From Rutidosis leptorrhynchoides (lineage: Eukaryota; Streptophyta; Magnoliopsida; Asterales; Asteraceae): 64,000 nucleotides of DNA. Each line of letters begins with the position of its first letter. Positions within the stretch are counted from its first letter, which is position 1. Shown here piece by piece: positions 32,224 to 44,700 of this stretch. The DNA is taken from the NCBI RefSeq assembly GCF_046630445.1, contig NC_092339.1, positions 51,521,501-51,585,500 on the forward strand, in the 5' to 3' direction. The notes below the pieces were generated by a model that was not told the origin of the DNA, searched no databases, and worked only from the letters and a program-made list of their open reading frames with translations. Made by a program: the position numbers and the translations under genes.

Positions 32224-35200
32224 TGTGACGACCCGGAAATTTCCGACCAAATTTAAACTTTAATCTTTATATTATTCCGACACGATAAGCAAAGTTTGTT
32301 AAGTTAAATCTTAAGAATTTTAAACTGTGTTCATACATTCATTATAACCTCGACCAAATTTCGACGATTCACGAACCGTTATATATAAATAGATATGTAT
32401 ATGTATATATATATTATAACTTGAGAATATTAATAAAGTATTAAACGTATAATACTTTACACGAACGTATTTGTTTCAATATGATTTTCGACGAATTTAA
32501 AAAAAATAATATATATTAAATGATTGAATTATCAGAAACATTGAATTATGATTACAAGTCTCTGTTGAGAGGTCCACTATGATTTGAGAAAATCTATTCC
32601 TCTTAACGATATTCAGAATAATTTGTAAAGCTATTTATAAATAAAAACAAAAAGTGTCATTTACGAAAGTTAGACAAAAGTTAGTGGAGAATTGGTTTCC
32701 ATAATATTCTATTAATCTATTTTCAAACGTACAAAGACGTTTTTAGTTTAAAAAGAACTTTATTATTAAAACGTATATAACTTTTATAAATATCTAGAAT
32801 CAATTTTGACAACTCATTACTTAACCAGTATAATAAATATAACGATATTTATATTTTATTTCATTAAATATATATAACGATTTAAATTAATATTATATAT
32901 ATTTATACGCGTATTATACATACATAGTTTTTATACTTTTACTATACTTTAACTTTACCTTTACTTTACTTTTACTTTACTTTAACTTTAATAATTCATA
33001 CTTTAATAATTCACTTTAATAATTCATACTTTAATAATTCACTTTAATAATTCATACTTTAATAATTCACTTTAATAATTCATACTTTAATAATTCACTT
33101 TAATAATTCATACTTTAATAATTCACTTTAATAATTCACTTTAATAATTCACTTTAATAATTCATACTTTAATAATTCACTTTAATAATTCATACTTTAA
33201 TAATTCACTTTAATAATTCAAAAATCTATTATAAATAGAATTCAATAGGTTTCATTATTTCAGAGAAACTTGAAAATATATTTCTCTAAACTCTCTTAAT
33301 CGATTTATATATATATATATATATTTGCTCTGTATTATTTCAAGATATTATTAGTATACATAAAATATTACGACGGAGTGCTGTCCGAGTGATTTCAAAA
33401 TAGTTTTTTTTGAATGAGTCGAAGCTAAGGAAATTATGGGTTATAGCTATGGAGGTGATGGGTATGGTTCATGGGTATGCTCGTGAGGTCAATCTAGTGT
33501 TTATCATCTCCGTTGCGTCTACGTACTTTCCTGCAATATTGAATCTCAATATTGATACGTGAGCACTCATAACTTAACTTTTATATATCAATAGTGTATC
33601 CCTGACTAGTGCTCGAGTATATAGAATTATGCATGCTTGTACATTCGATATTGTCCTTAGATAGGTTTGTTGAATCCTGAATTAGATACATATGCTACTG
33701 AGATAGGGTATATGATATGCATGTCATTGGAAAGCTAGCGAAAAATTAAGAACTTTTCATTTAGATATTGAATGGTTTCGATGAACGGATTATAAGTTAT
33801 AGTCAACTGAATTTTAGTATTATTGTTAAAATGATTATTATTACTATCGTCGTTATTATTTTAATAGAAATATCATTGTTATTATAAAATATCATTATTA
33901 CTATTATGTTAGTATTATCATTTTATCATAATACCATTTTTAGTAAATATAAATATTGTTATTTTTTTTATAGAATAATAATAATTATTATTACAAAATA
34001 ATACAACTTTTACTTATTATTATTATGATCAATATTATTTTATCAAATAAATAGGGGATACAAAGATATTTTCACCACGCGTAATATAATTACATTAATA
34101 ATACTTACCACTATAGTTTTACGATATTAAGTGAACTTTATAAATTTTACTACTTAAGATATATAAAAGTATATTTTATCATATATAAATGTTAATATAA
34201 ATTTTTATTAATAAATGACTTTTATTATTATAAAATCTAATAAATATATTTAAATATATAAAACGACTATAGTTAAGTTATATAATAAACACGTATAAAT
34301 TTTAGAAGTCATTTTGGGTCAAGTTGACTTTTGCATATTAGTCTCGAGCATTAGGATTGTGGTACACTATGACTTGACCAAAAATTGTTAGACAAATATT
34401 GACCAACATATAAATATATATAATTAATATAGGTTCGTGAATCGGAGACCAACCTTGCACTTGTTAAATGACGTTATATGTATTTTTACTACGAAATACA
34501 GTATGGTGAGTTTCATTTGCTCCCTTTTTAATTGCTTTTGCAATATATATTTTTGGGCTGAGAATACATGCGCTGCTTTTATAAATGCTTTATGAAATAG
34601 AGACAAGTGATCAAAAATGATAATTCCGCGGATTGATGTGCTAGGTAATTTAGTTACATGTTATAAGAGCATGTGAGCGCGAATCCTAAAGATAGATCTA
34701 TCGGGCTTAACACCCCCATCCTGTAGGCTGCACTAGACATAAGAGCTAGTGGGCGGATGTTTAGTGCTTCGAGGATTATTTATACACTTGCGAGTGTACG
34801 TATCCATCTTTGCGAAGATGACTTATTATATTATTGTTAAGATTGGTTACTGAGGCCTCAACATAAGCAGAACGGTTTTATACACTTGCGAGTGTACATA
34901 TATTTATAAACAGAAATCTTGTGGTCTATTAATATATTGAAATGATTGTTATGATAAACTTATGAACTCACCAACCTTTTGGTTGACACTTTAAAGCATG
35001 TTTATTCTCAGGTATTAAAGAAATCTTCCGCTGTGCATTAGCTCATTTTAAGGATATTACTTGGAGTCATTCATGGCATATTTTGAAAGACGTTGCATTC
35101 GAGTCATTGAGTTCATCAAGATTATTATTATGTCAATTATAGTTGGATGTATTATGAAATGGTGTGCATGCCGTCAACTTTCGTTGTAAAGAAAGTTTGT

Positions 35201-35311
35201 CTTTTAAAAACGAATGCAATGTTTGTAAAATGTATCATATAGAGGTCAAATACCTCGCGATGTAATCAACTATTGTGAATCGTTTATAATGTATATGAAC
35301 GGGTCCTTTCA
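32224..35311 (+). mobile_element. Solo LTR C, Tekay-like gypsy, in element A
   Basis: A 3088-bp block from TGTGACGACCCGG to GGGTCCTTTCA flanked by the perfect 5-bp duplication gtttt (32219-32223 and 35312-35316). There is no primer site or coding region, so it is a solo LTR left by recombination between the two LTRs of a former full element. Its ends resemble LTR B (CATATAGAGGTCAAA near the 3' end). It is younger than A. Confidence 0.93.
32993..33218. repeat. Minisatellite CTTTAATAATTCA in solo LTR C
   Basis: About 16 tandem copies of a 13-15-base unit, TTTAATAATTCAC alternating with TTTAATAATTCATAC. It is a local expansion within the LTR. Confidence 0.9.
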
Positions 35312-35316
35312 GTTTT

Positions 35317-35767
35317 CGACGATTCATCATCCAACGACTCATCCACAGATGACTCTAGTGACGATGACTCCGATGAGGAGGACCCTGATGATGCACCTGT
35401 ACAGCCACCCTCCACCCTGCCGAAGAAGCGGTACCGTTTCGATGGCACCGTTATTTCGGGGATCAACGGAGGTCGAGCGTTCACTAACGCACATGGTCAG
35501 CGTCGTAGGGTTACCGCCCGTAAGCGGGTTGTGCCTTACCCTGCTGATCCTTTCGTGCGTAAGCCTTACCGCTATGCAGCATCTACTTCTGGTGCTGGAC
35601 CATCTGCACCACCGGCACCACCTGCGCCAGCAGCACCGCCTGCTCTGCCAGCCCCTCCCTCTGTCGAGGAACTGGCGAGGAAAGTGGAGATCCTCCGTGC
35701 TCGGGTAACTGAGCTCGAGGACCAGATGTCCCACGTAATGGACATCCTTTACCCACCGTCACCATAG
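35317..35767 (+). pseudogene. Leader ORF of gypsy A, second part, after solo LTR C
   Basis: Acidic Ser/Asp-rich start, then a basic segment (RRRVTARKRVVPYPADPF), an Ala/Pro-rich linker (about 35590-35660) and a short coiled-coil-like end (VEELARKVEILRARVTELED). Function unknown. A spacer of about 300 bp with no ORF separates it from gag. Confidence 0.55.
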
Positions 35768-36062
35768 GGCTTTGTAGTAGATTTCATTATGTAATCTCGT
35801 ATGTAGTTCATGTTTTACTTATGTATTGTACGAACCTAAGCGAATGTATGTAACTCTTTATTAATGAATGTAACTTTGTATTGTTTAATTCTTGCACAGT
35901 GTTCTATTTACGTTATTGTATGGTGTTTTTGTGGTATCTGTATCTTGTTGCATTGCTTAGTTAACATGTGTTGCGTTGATTCCATGTTGGTTGCTATATA
36001 CTATATTACTACTTATTGAATGCTGGATTTTGACTAAGTCAAAATTTCTGTTTAGAAGAGCA

Positions 36063-36439
36063 ATGGCAAACGGACGAGCAGCACCCACAGCAGCACAGAT
36101 TGAGGAAATGATTGCCGAGAGAGTAGCCGCAGCCATGGCAAATGTCATTCCCCTAGCCCCACCGGTTAACCAGAACGTCCAGAACGGTTGCACTTACAAA
36201 GAGTTCCAAAGCTGCAAGCCCCACAACTTTAGCGGCACTGAGGGGCCAGTTGGTTTGACTAGGTGGTTTGAGAAATTAGAAGCTGTGTTCCGCGTCAGCA
36301 ACTGCTCAGAGGCAAACAAAACCAAGTATGCCTCATGTACGCTGTAAGACAGCTCCCTAACCTGGTGTAATACACTGGCTCAAGCTAAGGGTATTGATGA
36401 GGCTTATGCCATCCCGTGGGAAGAATTCAAGGGGGCCAC
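36063..36439 (+). pseudogene. gag start of gypsy A, up to insertion of gypsy B
   Basis: Begins MANGRAAPTAAQIEEMIAE and shows the chromoviral gag start (CTYKEFQSCKPHNFSGTEGP, then LTRWFEKLEAVFRVSNC). It is closely parallel to the gag of B. Broken; element B lies at its right edge. Confidence 0.8.
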
Positions 36440-39400
36440 TGTAGTGACCCGAACTTTTCCATGTTTATATATATTAATTGAGATTGATATTTACATGATT
36501 AAATATTTCCAACATGTTAAGCAATCAAACTTGTTAAGACTTGATTAATTAAAATATGTTTCATATAGACAATTGACCACCCAAGTTGACCGGCGATTCA
36601 CGAACGTTAAAACTTGTAAAAACGACATGATGATATATATATGGATATACATATGGTTAACATGAGATTATGATAAGTAAGTATCTCCATAAGTATATTA
36701 ACAATGAGTTATATACATATAAACAAGACTACTAACTTAAGGATTTCGAAACGAGACATATATGTAACGATTATCATTGTAACGACATTTAAATGTATAT
36801 ATATCATATTAAGATATATTAATATATCATAATATCATGATAATATAATAATTTAACATCTCATTAGATATAATAAACAATGGGTTAACAATATTAATTG
36901 AGATCGTTAACTTAAAGGTTTCAAAACAACACTTACATGTAACGACTAACGATGACTTAACGACTCCGTTAAAATGTATATACATGTAGTGTATTTAGAT
37001 GTATTAAAATACTTTTGGAAGACTTCAAGACATATATCAAAACACTCATACTTAACGAAAATGGTTACAGTTACTTTCCCATTCTTTTCTTTCATCAAGA
37101 ATTCTAGTCGTATTCTTACCCGTATTATACACAGCTTCAAAACGTACTTACTATGGGTATATACCAATAGGAACTAGCATGGGATTCCACTCTTGATTAT
37201 GTCATGTATGACTAATCAATTTTAACTTCTACCATGAGCTAGTCAACTAACTAGAACTCCTTTTAACCCCACTCACCACTCACCAATTAACACTCATCAT
37301 TCACTCCATTTCACTTCCAAATCTCTTTCTAATTCTCTCTCAACACACCCACACTATTATGAACGTATTTTTCCAGTAGTTAATCATCATCTTCATCAAA
37401 AATCACTTCAAGAATCAAGCTATAATCATCATAGGAAGAACACTTCAAGAATACTTCAAAAAAATCCCTTCAAGTTTACTAATTTACTTCCAAGCTTTCT
37501 AATCCATTCCAAGTAATCATCTAAGATCAAGAAACCTTTGTTATATACAGTAGGTTATCTTTCTTATTCAAGGTAATATTCATATTCAAACTTTGATTCA
37601 ATTTCTATAACTATAAACTATCTTAATTCGAGCAAAAATCTTACTTGAACTTGTTTTTGTGTCATGATCCTACTTCAAGAACTTTCAAGCCATCCAAGAT
37701 CCTTTGAAGCTAGATCATTTCTTGTCACTTCCAGTAGGTTTACCTACTAAACTTGAGGTAGTAATGATGTTCATAACATTATTCGATTCATATATATAAA
37801 ACTATCTTATTCGAAGGTTTAAACTCGTAATCACTAGAACATAGTTTAGTTAATTCTAAACTTGTTCGCAAACAAAAGTTAATCCTTCTAACTTGACTTT
37901 TAAAATTAACTAAACACATGTTCTATATCTATATGATATGCTAACTTAATGATTTAAAACCTGGAAACACGAAAAACACCGTAAAACCGGATTTACGCCG
38001 TCGTAGTAACACCGCGGGCTGTTTTGGGTTAGTTAATTAAAAACTATGATAAACTTTGATTTAAAAGTTGTTATTCTGAGAAAATGATTTTTATTATGAA
38101 CATGAAACTATATCCAAAAATTATGGTTAAACTCAAAGTGGAAGTATGTTTTCTAAAATGGTCATCTAGACGTCGTTCTTTCGACTGAAATGACTACCTT
38201 TACAAAAACGACTTGTAACTTATTTTTCCGACTATAAACCTATACTTTTTCTATTTAGATTCATAAAATACAGTTCAATATGAAACCATAGCAATTTGAT
38301 TCATTCAAAACGGATTTAAAATGAAGAAGTTATGGGTAAAACAAGATTGGATAATTTTTCTCATTTTAGCTACGTGAAAATTGGTAACAAATCTATTCCA
38401 ACCATAACTTAATCAACTTGTATTATATATTATGTAATCTTGAGATACCATAGACACGTATACAATGTTTCGACCTATCATGTCGACACATCTATATATA
38501 TTTCGGAACAACCATAGACACTCTATATGTGAATGTTGGAGTTAGCTATACAGGGTTGAGGTTGATTCCAAAATATATATAGTTTGAGTTGTGATCAATA
38601 CTGAGATACGTATACACTGGGTCGTGGATTGATTCAAGATAATATTTATTGATTTATTTCTGTACATCTAACTGTGGACAACTAGTTGTAGGTTACTAAC
38701 GAGGACAGCTGACTTAATAAACTTAAAACATCAAAATATATTAAAAGTGTTGTAAATATATTTTGAACATACTTTAATATATATGTATATATTGTTATAG
38801 GTTCGTGAATCAACAGTGGCCAAGTCTTACTTCTCGACGAAGTAAAAATCTGTGAAAGTGAGTTATAGTCCCACTTTTAAAATCTAATATTTTTAGGATG
38901 AGAATACATGCAGATTTTATAAATGATTTACAAAATAGACACAAGTACGTGAAACTACATTCTATGGTTGAATTATCGAAATCGAATATGCCCCTTTTTA
39001 TTAAGTCTGGTAATCTAAGAATTAGGGAACAGACACCCTAATTGACGCGAATCCTAAAGATAGATCTATTGGGCCTAACAAACCCCATCCAAAGTACCGG
39101 ATGCTTTAGTACTTCGAAATTTATATCATATCCGAAGGGTGTCCCGGAATGATGGGGATATTCTTATATATGCATCTTGTTAATGTTGGTTACCATGTGT
39201 TCACCATATGAATGATTTTTATCTCTATGTATGGGATGTGTATTGAAATATGAAATCTTGTGGTCTATTGTTACGATTTGATATATATAGGTTAAACCTA
39301 TAGCTCACCAACATTTTTGTTGACGTTTAAAGCATGTTTATTCTCAGGTAAATATTAAGAGCTTCCGCTGTTGCATACTAAAATAAGGACAAGATTTGGA

Positions 39401-39691
39401 GTCCATGTTTATACAATATTGTGTAAAAACTGCATTCAAGAAACTGATTTCGATATAACATATTTGTATTGTAAACCATTATGTAATGGTCGTGTGTAAA
39501 CAGGATATTTTAGATTATCATTATCTGATAATCTACGTAAAACTTTTTAAACCTTTATTTATGAAATATAGGTTATGGTTTGTTTTAAAAATGAATGCAG
39601 TATTTGAAAAACGTCTCATATAGAGGTCAAAACCTCGCAACGAAATCAATTAATATGGAACGTTTTTAATCAATAAGAACGGGACATTTCA
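36440..39691 (+). repeat. 5' LTR of gypsy B
   Basis: TGTAGTGACCCGAAC to GGGACATTTCA, two bases before the primer site. The small antisense and sense frames near 36950-37180 recur identically in the 3' LTR and are not genes. Confidence 0.95.
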
Positions 39692-39693
39692 GT

Positions 39694-39705
39694 TGGTATC
39701 AGAGC
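39694..39705 (+). other. Primer-binding site of gypsy B
   Basis: TGGTATCAGAGC, tRNA-Met type, right after the 5' LTR. Confidence 0.93.
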
Positions 39706-39900
39706 GTTGGTCTTAGAGAACCAGAATTTTGCATTAGTGTGTCTTATCGAGTTTGTTAGGATGCATTAGTGAGTCTGGACTTCGACCGTGTTTACTTGAA
39801 AAATGATTGCTTAACAAATTTTGTTGGAAACTATATATTTTTAACATGTGAATATTATGTGATATATTAATCTCTTAACGCGTTTGATATTATGTGATAG

Positions 39901-39985
39901 ATGTCTACCTCTAGAACAAGTCCCATTGACTCACCTAATAATAATGAAGAGTCAAATGTAAATTGGAATGATTCGTGGACTGATT
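39901..39985 (+). pseudogene. Leader ORF of gypsy B, first part, cut by copia D
   Basis: Starts MSTSRTSPIDSPNNNEESN, Ser/Asn-rich, and runs to the insertion point of copia D. It has the same position (between primer site and gag) as the leader ORF of A but little obvious sequence likeness. Confidence 0.5.
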
Positions 39986-40937
39986 TGTTGGGATTTAACA
40001 AGTTTCATGATACTTAAAACCATTTAAGAATCAATTAAAAGCGGAAGCATGTAATTACCATTTTAGAACATGTTAATCTTTAACCAATTAAAGTTAAATC
40101 CCAATTAGGATCAAGTTGAGAAATAAGCTTACAAACTACAAGCAAGAATAAGATGTTATACCTATTCCAAGCTAGTTGAAAGTGATGAAGATGATGATGT
40201 TGAATGGAGCTTCAAATGGATGAAACCTCAAGTTGTTATACCCCAAGCTTATCACCAACACCTTGTACTTTGGTTAGGATTTATTGACACTTGAATTTAG
40301 CTTCCAAAAACCAAATTAAGAACCCCTTTTCTCCCCTAATACCCCACGGTTTTTACAGCAGAATGGGAGGAGAAAAATGCAGTTTTTTTGATTACTTTTG
40401 ATGTGTATGAATGTGTGTTGAGTCTCCAAGAAGTCCAAGTACATATGCACATGGGAATCCTTCAAGTAGCCACTCAAAATGCTAGTCAAATGCATGCATA
40501 TTTGAGACTCCAATGCCACTCACTCAACAAGTAATATAGAATATGTTTTATAAAAGAATTAGTTTTTATAAAAGTTAGATTTTATAAAATCTAATTTATA
40601 AAACTTCCATATAATTTTATGTACATTTTTAATATATAAAGTCCATTTATATAAAATGTAACATAAACTTATTAATTATTTACCTATAAATAATTAAATC
40701 TAATATATATAAATTATTCCATAATTTATATATATATATATATACACATCAAGTAATATTTAAGAAAACCATCTTTCCTAAAGTTCAAGTGTTGCGTATT
40801 TGATCAATGAACCAATCGTTAAAATCAAATACGAATAAAGGTGTCGGTAAGCCTGTTATTGGGTATGACCCGACTTGGATCAAAACATATTAGCCACGTT
40901 AATTTAATATGTCTCTCGGGCATATGAAATACCTTCA
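39986..40937 (-). repeat. 3' LTR of copia D (element orientation)
   Basis: On the plus strand it reads TGTTGGGATTTAACA to AAATACCTTCA. The adjacent inner sequence ATCTCCCACTTGC (40938-40950) is the purine tract GCAAGTGGGAGAT on the element's strand. Confidence 0.93.
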
Positions 40938-41711
40938 ATCTCCCACTTGCACGAGAAACATAAGAAATTAATGCAAATGATGGATACAGCCTAACACACC
41001 GTCCATCACCCCTAATATGTTATGACTTTGTGCCATTCAATAACATCATCCCTTTCGAGCTCCCTACTCGAACTGATATATGTAGGTGAATCTTTCATTA
41101 TTTCCTTTCGTCCTAGATGTCATGTTAAATCCAAGAGATACAGAGTGATCACTCTCTTATAGATTTAACTTTTCAGGCCTTAGACATCTGACTCTCAACG
41201 AATAAGAGGGACAAATTCCATCTTGACTACATACGTCCTAGATATACACTTTGTAATATACCTGAGTTCCTCCTTATGTACTACCATGTTTCAGAATAGC
41301 GAAGGAAGGAATCAAGGCACAGTACTAGGTGAATATCCGAACCCAATATGTATCTCAGGTCAGAGGATACAATGATATTCGCCTTTACTCAAGATTACAT
41401 GTGATCAACCACAAAGGCTCTATACAGTAATTCTTGAGAGCGGGTCTTCCAATATTTGTGTCCCACAAATATCTATGAACCTTGGTAGCAACCTTGCCCC
41501 ACATTCACCATTTGAATGTTAACCAATCCAAGTTCATAATAGTCTAGACCTCACACTTGTTTCCATAAATGTGATCAACTACGGAATTTAGAATAATAGT
41601 TTATTCATGGATAAAATATGCAAAATTGGAACATGACTCATAAATAAATTAATACCATAATTATATTAATGAGTTTGAACTAATTCGTTCCGTTACAATA
41701 CATAAAATAGA

Positions 41712-44700
41712 TCAATTCCAATCACTAGAATATCGAAGCCCTAATGCACAAACATGTCCCTCATGTTTTGGCCCATGTAAAAGCTTCGTGAGTGGATCCG
41801 CAACATTATGATCTGTATGAACTTTGCGAATACATATCTTTCCTTTTTCAACTTCATCCCTTATGTAGTTGAATCTCCGCTCAATGTGACGAGTCTTTTG
41901 ATGGGCACGAGGTTCCTTGATTTGAGCAATCGCACCCTCGTTGTCACAAAAGATCTCAAGAGGGTCCTGAATGGAAGGGACCACTCCTAAGTCATCGATG
42001 AATTTCTTCATCCATGCAGCTTCTTGAGCTGCCAGTGAGGCGGCAATGTACTCCGACTCTGTAGTGGATAACGCAACAACCTCCTGTTTCGAGCTCTTCC
42101 AAGAGACCGCACCACCATTTAACATGAAGACATAACCGGATTGTGATCGAGAGTCATCTCGATCAGTTTGGAAACTCGCGTCCACGTAACCTTTTACAGC
42201 GAGTTCCTCCTCACCAGACCCATATATTAGAAACATATCCTTAGTTCTCCTAAGGTATTTCAATATACTTTTAACAGCAATCCAATGACTGTTTCCTGGG
42301 TTGTTCTGGTATCTACTTGTCAAGCTTAGAGCGCATGACACATCCGGTCTAGTACATATCATTGCATACATGATAGACCCAATAGCAGATGCGTATGGGA
42401 CTTTCTTCATTCTCTCTTGTTCATCTTTCGTGGTAGGACACTGAGATGAACTGAGAACGGTTCCCTTTTGAATAGGTACCAAACCTCTCTTAGAGTTTTC
42501 CATCTTGAACCTTTTCAAGATTTTATCAATGTAGGTACTTTGACTTAAACCTATCAATCTCTTGGATCTATTCCTATAGATCCCTATCCCCAATATGTAT
42601 TGTGCATCTCCAAGATCCTTAATGGAGAAGCAACTCTTTAGCCAAGTTTTGACTCCTTGCATTGTGGTAATATCATTCCCAAATAATAATATATCATCCA
42701 CATATAGTACAAGGAATATGATAGTGCTCCCACTAGCTTTCTTATATACACAAGCTTCATCACCATTTTTAATGAAGCCAAATTTCTCGGCTTCCTCATT
42801 AAAACGATGATTCCACATTCTAGATGCTTGTTTCAATCCGTAGATTGACTTCTTTAACTTGCATACACTTTTAGGATATTTTGGATCAACAAAACCTTCA
42901 GGCTGGACCATATAGACATCTTCCATAAGATATCCATTTAGGAAAGCGGTTTTGACATCCATTTGCCATATTTCATAGTCGTAGTGAGCAGCAATGGCAA
43001 ATAATATCCTAATAGACTTTAGCATTGCCACAGGCGAGAAAGTTTCATCATAATCAACCCCTTGAGTTTGAGTGAAACCTTTTGCAACAAGTCTAGCTTT
43101 ATATGTATCCAAGTTTCCATGTATGTCGGTTTTCTTCTTGAAAAGCCATTTGCAATCAACTAGCTTAGAGCCAGGAGGTTGCTCAACAAGTTCCCACACT
43201 TGGTTTTCATACATGGATTGCATCTCGGCGTTCATGGCATCCTGCCATTTATCTTTATCAATCCTTGATAAAGCATCTTCATAGTTTGTCGGTTCATCCA
43301 AATCAACCGTATAGCAACCATCCACGAGAAACCCATATCTCTCGGGAGGATTACTAATCCTACTAGATCTTCGAACGTCTTGTGTACCTTGATCATCCAC
43401 TTGATCAATTTCAACATCCTCATGTTGAGTACTAGTGCCAACCAATTGTGTATCATCGGCTTGATCTTGTACCTCTACAAGATCTACCTTCCTTTCACCA
43501 TCACCTTCCATAAGGAACTTGGTTTCTAGGAATTCCGCTTTCCGAGCAACAAATACATTCTGCTCGGATGGATCATAGAAGTAATATCCCATGTCATTTT
43601 TGGGATATCCTATGAAGATACACTTTGTGGATCGAGCATGTAGCTTATTAGCTACATAACGCTTAGGATAAGCTTCACATCCCCATACTTTTAAGTATGA
43701 TAGAGAAGGAGGTTTTCCAAACCACATCTCGTGAGGAGTTCGTTCCACTTTCTTGGTTGGGGCCATATTTAAAATACGAGCCGCGGAGCTTAGACAATAA
43801 CCCCAAAATGATAGAGGCAACGAGCTTCTTGCCATCATAGATCGAACCATATCCATTAGGGTTCGGTTCCTCCTTTCGGAAACTCCATTAAGTTGGGGTG
43901 TTCCGGGTGGAGTAAGTTGTGAGATAATCCCACAACTCCTAAGATGATCTTGGAAGGCATCGCTTAGGTATTCACCTCCTCTATCGGTACGAAGTACCTT
44001 AATTGTCCTATTGAGTTGATTTTGTACTTCGTTTTGATATTCTTTGAATGCTTCAAACGTTTCGTCCTTATGTCTTAATAAGTAGACATATCCGAAACGA
44101 CTAAAGTCATCAATGAAAGTAACAAAGTATCTTTCACCATTCCTAGTCATGGGTTTAAAGGGTCCACATACATCCGAATGTATTAATCCCAATAAATCTT
44201 TAGCCCTTTCATAGGTCCCTTTGAAAGGTGCTTTAGTCATCTTGCCTTGTAAACAAGATTCACATACTTCAAACGAATCCATTTCATTTGATTTCAAAAG
44301 TCCATTCTTTTGAAGTGTATGTATTCGGTTCTTGTTTATGTGACCAAGGCGACAATGCCATAAGTAGGAATCACTCAAATCCCTTTTGAGTTTCTTGGTG
44401 CTTGTATGGTACATTGAGCTACTAGATGATGTGTTATCATGAACCAATTCATAAATTCCATTTGAAGGTGAAGCCTTGAAATAGAATACATTATCTAAAT
44501 AAATATGGATATCGTCATTAACAAAATTAAGATTAAAACCACATTGTTTCAAACGGGAAATGGAAATAATGTTTCGACATAAATCGGGTGCATACAAAAC
44601 ATCTTTCAAAATAAGTTCCAAGCCACTTGGAAGTTTTAACACAAAGTCTCCTTGAGCCTTCACTTGCACTTTGGCTCCATTACCCATGTAGAGACTTGAT

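Noticed and set aside
31861-32250. 129-codon minus-strand frame
   Set aside because: Antisense shadow of the leader ORF of gypsy A and it crosses the insertion point of solo LTR C.
36946-37177. Small frames repeated at 54960-55191
   Set aside because: Identical because they lie in the two LTRs of gypsy B; no sign of a protein.
40316-40519. 67-codon frame repeated at 47514-47717
   Set aside because: Lies in the two LTRs of copia D; a duplicated non-coding frame.
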